This document shows, in pieces, positions 7,155-14,589 of a stretch of DNA of 16,788 nt. A program made the translations under genes and the position numbers. The notes under the pieces were generated by a model that made no database searches, was not told the DNA's origin, and saw only the letters and a program-made list of their open reading frames with translations. Numbering within the stretch: position 1 is the first letter of the stretch; every line of letters begins with the position of its first letter. This stretch comes from a bacterium (lineage in GTDB: Bacteria > Margulisbacteria > Marinamargulisbacteria > SXXA01). Location: the NCBI GenBank assembly GCA_018402095.1, contig JAGYJO010000013.1, positions 1-16,788 of the forward strand, read 5' to 3'.

Positions 7155-8758
7155 TACCAATCCTTTTCTGTAGGGGTGCTATTTGTGTTTGGCGGCAAGG
7201 TATTGAATTTTTCTTTTTGGCGCAATGTTTTGAGTGTTTGTTGGGCTTCTTGTTGTTTTTTCTCTTTTTCCTGTTCTTTTTTATTGTCTTTGGGCGGATT
7301 CTTGGGGTCTGGTTTTTTCTGTTCTGGTGGTTTTTCTTTCATCTTTTTGATGGCCAACTCTAGATTGATTTTGGTGGCTTTGTCTGCCGGGTTGTAGATG
7401 AGACTTTTGCGATAAAAATCAATGGCTTCTTTGTATTTTTGTTGTCCAAAAGCGGTGTTTCCTTGGTTATGCGTGAGCCATGCTTTTTCTTCGGTCGTTT
7501 TGAGATAAGGTTCAGCGTTTTTATAATACGCTTCTGCTTCATCAAGCGCCTGAGCTTGATAGGCGACGTTGCCAAGATTGTAATAGTTGAGCCCTGGGTC
7601 TTTTGTGGAAAGCTTCGAAAAGCTTTGTGTAGCGGCTTTGTAATCTTCCGATTGGTAGGCTTTCTCGCCTTGTTTGTAGTGCCAGACGTCGGCAGGGGAT
7701 GCGGCATAGATGTGGTGTTCACTGAAGCCGCATACAGCGATAATCACTAGTAGTTGAAGCATGGTGTGACGTCGTCGTTTGTCTGGTATCATCCACTGGA
7801 GTGCTAAGAGCAGCAAGGCAATTGTCAGCGGGATCATGTACCACTCATTGTAATGGCGTACCTGTGTGGCATGGGATGCATCACTTTTCTTTTTATCGAC
7901 CAATGAGAGAAGTTGCTCGATAGATTGGCTGTCTGTGCTATTGATATAGAGGCCCTCGGTGCTCTTGGCGATATGGGTTAATGTCGCGACATCTAGTTTG
8001 GAAATAACGATTTCACCTTGTTGGTCCCGTTTGTAGCCTGTGATTTGTCCTTGTTCGTTTTCAACGGGAATAGGCTCCCCGTTGGCTTGCCCAATGCCGA
8101 CACTGTAAATTCGGACACCCGCCTTTGACAACGTGTCGAGGTATCTATCGCTGTTCCCAGATAAGGCTTCACCATCTGAAAATAAAAACAGATCAAAGGG
8201 TCCTCTGATTTGTTTTGCGGTATCTTCTGCAATGCGCAATACCGCAGCAAGATCGGTGCCTTGTACGGGGAGAAATCCTGGCTTTAATTCTTGTATGTAG
8301 CTTCTGAGTGCGTCGTGGTCGGTGGTGATCGGGCATTGGAGATAGGCGTCTCCTGCGAAAACGATGAGTCCGATGCCATGGTCTTGGAATGTTGCCATGG
8401 TTGCAAACAGATGTTGGCGTGCGACTTCAAACCGCGAGGGCTGTACGTCTTGCGCTGCCATGCTTTTCGAGACATCGATGGCCAGCATGATAGCCCTGTT
8501 TTGTGTGGACTTGGTTTCCAATACATAGCCATAACGGGGTTGCATCAATGCCAAAATGAGGCAGCCTCCGGCGATCATCCAGAGCCAGAGACGTAGGCGT
8601 TGCCGGCGTGTATCCTGTGTGCCGATACGGGCAAACATGCTATCAGATACAAACTTGGCGCGTGAGCGTTGTGCATACCGATTGCTGAGCCATCCCAAGA
8701 TCCCTACAATGAGGAGTAGCACAAAGCCCCAAGCCGCTAACGGATTTCCCCAGTTCAT
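7154..8758 (-). CDS. batB: BatB-like VWA protein fused to C-terminal TPR (BatB-BatC type)
   Basis: 534 residues from the ATG at 8758 (ATGA overlap with batA; GGAGG eight bases upstream). An ATG at 8794 lies inside batA and lacks support. Membrane segments at about 8-26 and 57-73 precede a von Willebrand A domain with a complete MIDAS: DVSKS (D95, S97, S99), T168 and FSDGE (D195). Two more hydrophobic segments follow (about 306-325 and 333-352), then TPRs at about 355-470 (YKQGEKAYQSEDYKAATQSF; NYYNLGNVAYQAQALDEAEA; NQGNTAFGQQKYKEAIDFYR). The protein ends in a Lys/Pro/Gln-rich tail of about 60 residues. The VWA half binds metal and protein partners; the TPR half corresponds to BatC, a separate protein in Bacteroides-type operons. 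This fused form also occurs in Proteobacteria. Confidence 0.93.
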   Translation of the reverse strand: MNWGNPLAAWGFVLLLIVGILGWLSNRYAQRSRAKFVSDSMFARIGTQDTRRQRLRLWLWMIAGGCLILALMQPRYGYVLETKSTQNRAIMLAIDVSKSMAAQDVQPSRFEVARQHLFATMATFQDHGIGLIVFAGDAYLQCPITTDHDALRSYIQELKPGFLPVQGTDLAAVLRIAEDTAKQIRGPFDLFLFSDGEALSGNSDRYLDTLSKAGVRIYSVGIGQANGEPIPVENEQGQITGYKRDQQGEIVISKLDVATLTHIAKSTEGLYINSTDSQSIEQLLSLVDKKKSDASHATQVRHYNEWYMIPLTIALLLLALQWMIPDKRRRHTMLQLLVIIAVCGFSEHHIYAASPADVWHYKQGEKAYQSEDYKAATQSFSKLSTKDPGLNYYNLGNVAYQAQALDEAEAYYKNAEPYLKTTEEKAWLTHNQGNTAFGQQKYKEAIDFYRKSLIYNPADKATKINLELAIKKMKEKPPEQKKPDPKNPPKDNKKEQEKEKKQQEAQQTLKTLRQKEKFNTLPPNTNSTPTEKDW

Positions 8759-9756
8759 ACACGTTCCCTCCCTATGCCGACGAGAAGCGCCCATTCTAGG
8801 AACAATAAGAATAGCCCGATGATTAAAATGGGTACAAATCGTTCATGGATTTCGAGTTGTTGGGCTGTTTTGAGTGTTGTTTTTTCCAGCTGATTGATTT
8901 CTGCGTAAATAGACGCAAGACTGCTGGCATCTTGGGCACGGAAATATTTTCCGCCTGTGATGAGTGCCATTTCTTTGAGTGGGACGTCGTCGATGGCTGT
9001 CATATAAAGCGAGCCATCTGGATTGCGGGCATAGGTTTTTCCGAGAACGGGGTGAGTGACAGGGACGGGTGCGCCGCCTTCTTTGCCTACCCCAATGGTG
9101 TAGACTTTCACCCCGACGTCACGGGCCAGTTCTGCGGCCTGTTTGGGCCCTATTTCGCCTGTGTTGTTGACGCCGTCTGTGAGTAGGATGACGATTTTTG
9201 ATTTCGTTGTACTGTTGCTGAGTCGGTTTAACCCGGAGGCCAAACCCATGCCTATAGCGGTACGCCCACCAGCCATAGCGAGTTGAATGCGATCAATTTG
9301 GCGTAATAAAACACTTTGATCTGTGGTCAGTGGACACTGTGTGAGGGCGTAGTCTCCAAAGGCAATCAGCCCCATGCGATCACCATTTCGTTTTTGTACG
9401 AAATCGGCCAAAACGGATTTGGAGACTTCCAGTCGGTTGTTGGGCTGAAAGTCTTCTGCGGCCATACTGTCAGAGACATCCATGACGAGCATGATGTCGA
9501 TTCCCTGTGTGTTGCTCTCGTGGCGAACATGTACCATTTGGGGGCGTGCAAGTGCGACAATAAGTGCCACGAAAGCCAAGATGCGTAAGGCTTGTGTGAG
9601 TCGTTGTATCCAAACATGCTTCTGTGATTTTAGGTCCATAAAGGGTGTCAGTGTGGATACCAAAATGCTTGGCTTTTTGTAGAAATACCAGCGGATAGCC
9701 ACGAGTACAGGAATGATGAGGAGTAAAAAAAGCACCCAAGGATACGCAAATCGCAT
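8755..9756 (-). CDS. batA: BatA-like VWA membrane protein
   Basis: 333 residues, the usual BatA size. N-terminal membrane segments at about 7-25 and 54-70, then a VWA domain with an intact MIDAS (DVSDS, D93/S95/S97; T166 in AGGRTAIG; D194 in LLTDG), and a C-terminal membrane helix at about 310-331. Topology places the VWA domain between membrane anchors, as in BatA/Aerotolerance proteins, which are regulated by MoxR AAA+ ATPases. The start is the ATG at 9756, two bases after the stop of the preceding gene; the open frame extends upstream to 10044 but that part is a shadow of the previous gene. The stop overlaps batB (ATGA). Confidence 0.94.
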   Translation of the reverse strand: MRFAYPWVLFLLLIIPVLVAIRWYFYKKPSILVSTLTPFMDLKSQKHVWIQRLTQALRILAFVALIVALARPQMVHVRHESNTQGIDIMLVMDVSDSMAAEDFQPNNRLEVSKSVLADFVQKRNGDRMGLIAFGDYALTQCPLTTDQSVLLRQIDRIQLAMAGGRTAIGMGLASGLNRLSNSTTKSKIVILLTDGVNNTGEIGPKQAAELARDVGVKVYTIGVGKEGGAPVPVTHPVLGKTYARNPDGSLYMTAIDDVPLKEMALITGGKYFRAQDASSLASIYAEINQLEKTTLKTAQQLEIHERFVPILIIGLFLLFLEWALLVGIGRERV

Positions 9757-9758
9757 GG

Positions 9759-10697
9759 TTATACGCTGGCCTCCTCTTGTGGGGTGTTGTCTTCTGGGGC
9801 AAGGGTGAGAATGATGTCTTGAAGGTTTTGAACCTGCTCCTGACAGACTGCCGTCGATGCGCTGCCGTTGGCAAATTTGATCTGATCGCAGTCGCGGAGT
9901 AGGTTTCTGATGTTTTGCAAAACAGGCTTTGCAATAGTCGTGGCACGCAATGTACTGGCGACTTCGGTGGATGTCATTTCTTGCATTTTTTGATGGTAGT
10001 GTCGGGAGAGAAAGCGTTTGAGGATATCGGTCATGGCCATACACGCGTCCTTGTATTGTCCGTTATCGATGGCGCCAGATGTTAGCAGCGTCTGAATCGC
10101 GGCAAGTGCTTCCTCTTTGGGGGATAGCGTGGGTATCGTTTGCGGGAGTTTATCCCTGTATCTTTTTTGACGTGTTCGCCAGATCCACCATAGCAAGCCT
10201 CCGAGCGCTAGTAGTCCTAGCAGCCATGGCCATAGGGTGAGTGATGGGCGTAATAAGGGTTTTAATGCGCCAACGGCAGATGCTGTAGCGGGCAAAATGC
10301 TCACCACATTAATGGGGATCGTTGGGAGTTTGTGGACGACGACGGCCCCGTTTGTGAGTGTTTGTCGTACTGTTGTTGCCGGGATGTTGTGTTTGCCTGG
10401 CTCAAAGACAGAGACTCTGTAGTGCCACGTTTCTGTGATGGTGTTCCCAGATGTTGTGCGTGTTGTTTGTGGATCTTGGGCGACAAAAATATCTGGCCAA
10501 GCAATGGCATCCGGCGTGGCGTGCGTATCATCGCTATATCGAACGGTGAGATGGACATCGACGACGTCGCCGACGGTAATGCTTTTTGGGGAGGCCTCTC
10601 TCGTGTAGCTGAAGCTGCTTGCCCATGTTTGTGTGGCGGCAAGGAAAAAAATGGCCATGATCAATATGCTGGTTATGTGGTGTCTTGTGCTACGCAT
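9759..10697 (-). CDS. Membrane-anchored DUF4381/BatD-like protein
   Basis: 312 residues from the ATG at 10697, which overlaps the DUF58 stop by eight bases and follows CGGAG. A signal peptide spans 1-27 (cleavage near TWA|SS). A short beta-rich periplasmic domain follows (28-140; SITVGDVVDVHLTVRYSD resembles a BatD Ig-like repeat). A membrane helix at about 154-173 leads to a helical cytoplasmic domain of about 135 residues containing SPKEEALAAIQ (192-202) and DILKRFLSRHYHQ (224-236). This layout fits the DUF4381 proteins that sit between DUF58 and the VWA genes in MoxR operons. It looks like a half-length cousin of the BatD encoded downstream, so the operon has two BatD-like anchors. An in-frame ATG at 10835 is inside DUF58 and rejected. 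Molecular function unknown. Confidence 0.8.
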   Translation of the reverse strand: MRSTRHHITSILIMAIFFLAATQTWASSFSYTREASPKSITVGDVVDVHLTVRYSDDTHATPDAIAWPDIFVAQDPQTTRTTSGNTITETWHYRVSVFEPGKHNIPATTVRQTLTNGAVVVHKLPTIPINVVSILPATASAVGALKPLLRPSLTLWPWLLGLLALGGLLWWIWRTRQKRYRDKLPQTIPTLSPKEEALAAIQTLLTSGAIDNGQYKDACMAMTDILKRFLSRHYHQKMQEMTSTEVASTLRATTIAKPVLQNIRNLLRDCDQIKFANGSASTAVCQEQVQNLQDIILTLAPEDNTPQEEASV

Positions 10698-11565
10698 GGG
10701 CGTGACTCCGGGATTCGAAATAACTGCGCAAGGGTCCAATATAAGGTTGTGTGATGTCGATGGTGACGGGGGTGATGTTGTTTTTCTTGAAAAATTGGTC
10801 GCGTTCTTTGTTTTTTGCTGCGGCACGTTGTGCATAGGCGTTGCGAATGGCCGGGTCGCTACTGTCTATGGGGATGACGGTGCCTGTTTCGGGATCCTCC
10901 ATCCATAATAAGCCGGCGTCGGGAAGCGTGTGTTCCCGTGGGTCCGTGATGACAATGGGGACGACCTCATGGTGGCGAGCGGCGATCTGAAAGGACTTTA
11001 AGGCTTGGGTGTCCCAAAAATCAGAAAGAACAAAGACGATGGTTCGGCGTTTGTGCATGCGCAATAAATGGTCCATGCCTACCCCGATTTGGGTTCCCTT
11101 ACTTTTGGGGGTGATGCAATAGAGGTCTCGGATGAGTCTCAAGACATGGTCTCTGCCACGTTTGGGCGGGACGAATTGCTCGACTTGGTCGGAGCAGAGG
11201 ATTAAGCCGACTTTGTCTTGGTTTTTTGCTGCGGAAAATCCCAATACAGCAGCAACTTCGATGGTGACTTCTTTTTTGCTTTGTGTGTGGCTGCCAAAAC
11301 ATCCGGAAGCGGAAACATCGACGAGCAGCATGACGGTGAGTTCCCGTTCTTCGTCAAATACCTTGATATAAGGAGATCCTGTTTTTGCCGTCACATTCCA
11401 ATCGATGAGGCGGATGTCATCCCCTGGCTGGTATTCGCGGATTTCGGAAAAGCTAATGCCTTGGCCTTTAAAGACAGAGTGATAGCCACCGGCGACCGTG
11501 CTGTTGACGACCTTCCGTGTTTTGATTTCGATGGTTTTGATTTTTTTGACGATGTCGTGATGCAT
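10690..11565 (-). CDS. DUF58 (MoxR-associated, VWA-like) protein
   Basis: 291 residues with the family signature over about residues 26-93: GGYHSVFKGQGISFSEIREY, then PGDDIRLIDWNVTAKTG, PYIKVFDEERELTVMLLVDVS and ASGCFGS. A VWA-like fold follows, with a degenerate DVSAS metal site and LSDF near residue 178. These cytoplasmic proteins are nearly always encoded next to a MoxR ATPase and are thought to be its partner or substrate. The ATG directly abuts the moxR stop (TAA-ATG) without a good Shine-Dalgarno sequence, so coupling is likely. The TAG stop lies inside the first codons of the next gene. Confidence 0.93.
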   Translation of the reverse strand: MHHDIVKKIKTIEIKTRKVVNSTVAGGYHSVFKGQGISFSEIREYQPGDDIRLIDWNVTAKTGSPYIKVFDEERELTVMLLVDVSASGCFGSHTQSKKEVTIEVAAVLGFSAAKNQDKVGLILCSDQVEQFVPPKRGRDHVLRLIRDLYCITPKSKGTQIGVGMDHLLRMHKRRTIVFVLSDFWDTQALKSFQIAARHHEVVPIVITDPREHTLPDAGLLWMEDPETGTVIPIDSSDPAIRNAYAQRAAAKNKERDQFFKKNNITPVTIDITQPYIGPLRSYFESRSHAHA

Positions 11566-12555
11566 TTAGGGAACTTCTATTTCTCCAAAAATACGATCTA
11601 CAATATTTTCTGAATTTATTTCTTCTGCTTCAGCTTCAAAAGAAGGAATGATGCGGTGTCTGAGGATATCTTTGCCTATAGACTTGATGTCTTCGGGTGT
11701 GACGTAGCCGCGTCTGTTGATAAAGGCGTGTGCCCTTGCTGTTTGGAGCATCGCGATGGTGGCTCTGGGGGAGGCTCCGTGAAGAATAAGCCCTGAAAGA
11801 TCGGCCATGCCATAATTTTCAGGATTGCGTGTGGCGGCGACGATATCGAGGATGTATTCCTTTATTTTGTCGTCTACATAAATTTGGTTGAGTAAGGCAC
11901 GTGCGGACATTATTTCTTCGACAGAGGCTACGCTGGATACGGAGGGAGGTTTGGTTCCTGTCATACGGGTGAGAATTTCCCGTTCCTCTTCTTTGCTTGG
12001 GTAGCCAATTTTGAGTTTCATGAGAAAACGGTCTACTTGGGCTTCTGGTAGGGTGTATGTTCCTTCTTGGTCTACTGGGTTTTGTGTGGCCAATACCAGA
12101 AAGGGTTTGGGGAGTTCGTAGGTGGTGTCACCGATAGTGACTTGGCGTTCTTGCATGGCTTCGAGTAGGGCGCTTTGGACTTTTGCTGGCGCTCTGTTGA
12201 TTTCATCGGCGAGGACCAGATTTGCGAATATAGGGCCCAGTTTGGGTATGAATGCGTGTTTTGCTTGGTCATAAATAAGGGTTCCCAAGACATCTGCCGG
12301 TAGAAGATCTGGCGTGAACTGTATCCGTTTGAAGCTGACAGCCAGTACGTCGGAAAGTGTTTTGATAGACAGTGTTTTGGCTAATCCAGGCACCCCTTCG
12401 AGCAATAGGTGGCCGCCGGTGAGGACGCCCATAATGAGTCTTTCCAGTACATAGGTTTGCCCAACGATGACTTTGGAGGCTTCTTTGAGAATGCGGTCTA
12501 CAAAATCTGATTCGGTTTCTACCTGACGATGAATTTCCTTAAGTGATGCGTCCAT
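11566..12555 (-). CDS. MoxR-family AAA+ ATPase
   Basis: 329 residues. Walker A GVPGLAKT (54-61), Walker B LVLADE (113-118), sensor 1 in LATQNP (N159), arginine finger in EAQVDRF (R176) and sensor 2 in GASPRA (R264). MoxR ATPases act as chaperones that load metal or assemble complexes with VWA proteins; here the partners would be the DUF58 protein, BatA and BatB encoded just downstream. The start is the ATG at 12555, which has GGAGGAG four bases upstream; an ATG at 12573 has no ribosome binding site. It is the first gene of the minus-strand run, behind a divergent promoter region. Conserved residues are all present. Confidence 0.96.
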   Translation of the reverse strand: MDASLKEIHRQVETESDFVDRILKEASKVIVGQTYVLERLIMGVLTGGHLLLEGVPGLAKTLSIKTLSDVLAVSFKRIQFTPDLLPADVLGTLIYDQAKHAFIPKLGPIFANLVLADEINRAPAKVQSALLEAMQERQVTIGDTTYELPKPFLVLATQNPVDQEGTYTLPEAQVDRFLMKLKIGYPSKEEEREILTRMTGTKPPSVSSVASVEEIMSARALLNQIYVDDKIKEYILDIVAATRNPENYGMADLSGLILHGASPRATIAMLQTARAHAFINRRGYVTPEDIKSIGKDILRHRIIPSFEAEAEEINSENIVDRIFGEIEVP

Positions 12556-12590
12556 ACGTCTCCTCCCGCTCATGCGCGCGAACTAAAAAG

Positions 12591-12619
12591 ATTAAAAAAT
12601 ATGGGGCTTAGTGTAGCAA
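12591..12619 (-). promoter_or_regulatory. Candidate sigma70-type promoter for the moxR-bat-mur run
   Basis: On the minus strand, TTGCTA (12619-12614) and TTTAAT (12596-12591) are separated by 17 bases. The expected transcript would start near 12584 and carry a leader of roughly 30 bases that contains the strong moxR ribosome binding site. The match is moderate in an AT-rich stretch; it is the best pair I see upstream of moxR. Confidence 0.5.
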
Positions 12620-12653
12620 GAAAGAAAATCTTTTAAAATCCCTGGCCTTTCCC

Positions 12654-12682
12654 TTGACACATTCTTACCATCTCAGTAGGAT
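12654..12682 (+). promoter_or_regulatory. Sigma70-type promoter for rpmE (and possibly prfA)
   Basis: A consensus -35 TTGACA (12654-12659), a 17-base spacer and a -10 TAGGAT (12677-12682) predict a start near 12689 and a leader of about 55 bases before rpmE. It is arranged back to back with the moxR promoter, the two -35 elements about 34 bases apart, so one regulator could in principle touch both. Confidence 0.75.
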
Positions 12683-12744
12683 CAGATTTCAATTTTTATA
12701 TATCATGTACCTGTTTCATAATGAGGTGCAGAGGAGATTTCGGG

Positions 12745-12993
12745 ATGGCCCAAGCAACAAAAGATAAAAAGTCCAAGACCGCTGGCAAAGCCAAAGCTGC
12801 GCCAAAGACCTATGTTTACAATAAATTGGAGATCACCTGCGTTTGTGGTGGGTCTTTTGATTCCGGGTCTACACTGGATACGATTCGTGTGGACATTTGT
12901 GCAAAATGCCATCCTTTTTTCACTGGTGAAGCGCGTCTCTTGGATGCTGAAGGCCGTGTAGAAAAGTTCAAAAAGAAATACAACTTAAAATAG
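12745..12993 (+). CDS. rpmE: 50S ribosomal protein L31 (zinc-binding form, extended N-terminus)
   Basis: 82 residues. The C-terminal 55 carry the L31 signature: CVCGGSF (C32, C34), DICAKCHPFFTG (C52, C55) and EGRVEKFKKKYN, i.e. the four-Cys zinc-binding type. The ATG at 12745 has AGGAG eight bases upstream; an ATG at 12721 would add eight residues and has no site. The N-terminus is odd: in place of the usual short M-K-x-x-I-H-P start there are about 24 residues rich in Lys and Ala (TKDKKSKTAGKAKAAPK), probably a disordered RNA-contacting tail. It is followed by an intrinsic terminator and then prfA, a common neighbour of rpmE. Confidence 0.94.
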   Translation: MAQATKDKKSKTAGKAKAAPKTYVYNKLEITCVCGGSFDSGSTLDTIRVDICAKCHPFFTGEARLLDAEGRVEKFKKKYNLK

Positions 12994-13019
12994 TTTGCTC
13001 CTATAGGTTAGACAGGAAT

Positions 13020-13053
13020 AACCTCCGTCCTTTTTTGGGCGGAGGTTTTTTTT
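13020..13053 (+). terminator. Intrinsic terminator between rpmE and prfA, overlapping the prfA RBS
   Basis: An 11-bp stem (13020-13030 with 13037-13047, one G-U pair), a TTTTTT loop and a run of six further T residues (13048-13053) form a classic Rho-independent terminator 26 bases after the rpmE stop. The 3' arm holds GGAGG (13041-13045), the only Shine-Dalgarno-like sequence before the prfA ATG at 13059. Confidence 0.85.
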
Positions 13054-13058
13054 AGATC

Positions 13059-14138
13059 ATGTTATCACGCTTTAGAGATTTGGAAGACAAGTTCAGGGAA
13101 ACTGAACGACGTATGAGTGACCCCGAGGTTATCGGGGATCAAAAGCTGTACCAACAGTTGGTGAAACATCACTCGGAGCTGGCAGAAGTGGTCTCTACTT
13201 ATCATGACTATTTGGCGACCGAAGCTGGCATTGCCGACGCCAAGGAGATGTTTAGAGATCCTGAAATGAGAGACTTGGCCAAAGCTGAGTTGGAGGTTCT
13301 GACTCCCAAGCTTGAAGAATTGAAGATTGCCTTACAGGTGCATCTCATCCCCAAAGACCCCAATGATGGCAAAAATGCGGTATGCGAAATTCGATCTGGT
13401 ACAGGCGGGGATGAAGCGGCCCTATTTGGCGCAGATTTGTTTCGTATGTATTCGCGTCTCGCGGATAAGCAAGGGTGGAAAATCGAAGTCCTGTCTGAAA
13501 ACTTAACAGGCTTGGGTGGTGTGAAAGAAATTTCTTTTTCTATCTCTGGATCGAATGTGTTTAGCAAATTAAAGTTTGAGAGTGGTACCCATCGGGTACA
13601 GCGGGTGCCAGACACAGAGGCTTCTGGTCGTGTACATACCTCTGCGGCTACTGTGGCCATTTTGCCAGAAGCCGAAGAAGTAGATATTCAGATCGATACA
13701 AAAGACCTGCGTATTGATACCTTTCGTGCCAGTGGTGCTGGTGGACAGCACGTCAATAAAACGAGTTCGGCTATTCGGATCACGCATCTTCCTTCGGGTG
13801 TTGTTGTGGCCTGTCAGGATGAACGGTCGCAGTTCCAGAACAAAGACAAAGCAATGAAGCTTTTGAGAACACGGTTGTATGAGCAAGCCTCTATTGACCA
13901 ACAGTCCAAAGAAGCTGCGATGCGAAAAGGGCAGGTGGGTTCCGGGGACCGTTCTGAAAAAATCAGAACCTATAACTTTCCTCAAAACCGAGTGACGGAT
14001 CACCGGATCAATATGTCTCTCTATAATCTGGAAGATTTTCTTCAAGGCGACATGTTGGAAATGCTTAATGGCTTGGCTACAGCCGATCGTATTGCGAAGT
14101 TACAGGCGCAAGAACATTCAGGTGCTGGTTATTCGTAG
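13059..14138 (+). CDS. prfA: Peptide chain release factor 1
   Basis: RF1 recognises UAA and UAG and triggers peptide release. 359 residues, the usual length. The N-terminal helical domain carries RRMSDPEVIGDQ, and GTGGDEAALFGADLFRMY follows in domain 2. The stop-codon recognition motif is P-D-T at 184-186 (RVPDTEASGRVHTSAATVA; the family pattern is PxT). The catalytic GGQ is at 228-230 in SGAGGQHVNKTSSAIRITH. The ATG at 13059 matches the expected N-terminus (MLSRFRDLEDKF). Its presumed ribosome binding site GGAGG is 13 bases away and buried in the preceding terminator stem. No prmC methyltransferase gene follows, unlike many genomes; a small Cys-rich gene starts 11 bases later. Confidence 0.97.
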   Translation: MLSRFRDLEDKFRETERRMSDPEVIGDQKLYQQLVKHHSELAEVVSTYHDYLATEAGIADAKEMFRDPEMRDLAKAELEVLTPKLEELKIALQVHLIPKDPNDGKNAVCEIRSGTGGDEAALFGADLFRMYSRLADKQGWKIEVLSENLTGLGGVKEISFSISGSNVFSKLKFESGTHRVQRVPDTEASGRVHTSAATVAILPEAEEVDIQIDTKDLRIDTFRASGAGGQHVNKTSSAIRITHLPSGVVVACQDERSQFQNKDKAMKLLRTRLYEQASIDQQSKEAAMRKGQVGSGDRSEKIRTYNFPQNRVTDHRINMSLYNLEDFLQGDMLEMLNGLATADRIAKLQAQEHSGAGYS

Positions 14139-14149
14139 GGGTTTTCCAA

Positions 14150-14575
14150 ATGGCCACGCAACGACTATCTAGGTTTATGCAGGCGACAGTTAGGGGTAGG
14201 GTTGCCGTTGTGTTGGCTGCTGTATTCATCCTGTGTTTGGGTGTGGGTGTGGGCCAAAGTGTGTATGGGGTGTTGGCGAACCATGCCCAAATTCATGCGT
14301 GTTGTTCGGCTTCGTCTGGGTGTCATGCAGATAGTGCCCAGTCCGGTAATGATACGGGTATATGTACTACTGAAAAGTGTGGTCTTGAAAAAAAGAATTT
14401 TTTTCAAGACACAGATACAACGTACTCTCAAGTCTGCCCTGTTTTCTTTGTCTTGCACCCACGCCATGTGTGTCTGGCTGCTGTTACTGCTGTTGTTGGT
14501 ATTTCGGATCGCGTGCATGCGCCACCGCTGTATCTGTCGCTCTATGCGATCAATGGGCCACCTCGCCAAGCCTGA
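14150..14575 (+). CDS. Small Cys/His-rich secreted or membrane-anchored protein, possible metal-related
   Basis: 141 residues starting 11 bases after prfA, with AGGGG eight bases before the ATG. A basic N-terminus precedes a hydrophobic segment at about 18-40 (signal peptide or anchor). A Cys/His-rich stretch follows: HAQIHACC (45-52), C58-H59, C72, C77, then C96, H103, H106 and C108. The end reads HAPPLYLSLY and GPPR. This overall look (short, hydrophobic start, Cys/His-rich centre, proline end) resembles small DUF2946-like proteins found near copper genes, but I cannot assign a family. The coding frame contains a perfect 13-bp inverted repeat. It may be co-transcribed with prfA, and it lies just upstream of the metal module on the same strand. 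Moderate confidence that it is a gene; function is inference. Confidence 0.6.
   Translation: MATQRLSRFMQATVRGRVAVVLAAVFILCLGVGVGQSVYGVLANHAQIHACCSASSGCHADSAQSGNDTGICTTEKCGLEKKNFFQDTDTTYSQVCPVFFVLHPRHVCLAAVTAVVGISDRVHAPPLYLSLYAINGPPRQA
14382..14410. repeat. Perfect 13-bp inverted repeat with 3-base loop inside the Cys-rich gene
   Basis: The left arm (14382-14394) is GTCTTG followed by seven A; the loop is GAA; the right arm (14398-14410) is seven T followed by CAAGAC. With a one-base bulge the pairing extends by TGT/ACA on the outside. The 0-frame reads GAA AAA AAG, i.e. the heptamer A-AAA-AAG in the register used for programmed -1 frameshifting. It is not followed by a T-run, so it is not a standard terminator. 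Confidence 0.85.
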
Positions 14576-14589
14576 ATGGTGGGTCGGGT

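Noticed and set aside
9757..10044. N-terminal extension of BatA to an upstream ATG
   Set aside because: It reads the preceding gene in another frame; the family N-terminus begins at the ATG at 9756.
13208..13660. 150-codon minus-strand frame inside prfA
   Set aside because: Shadow of prfA, which is fully conserved on the plus strand.
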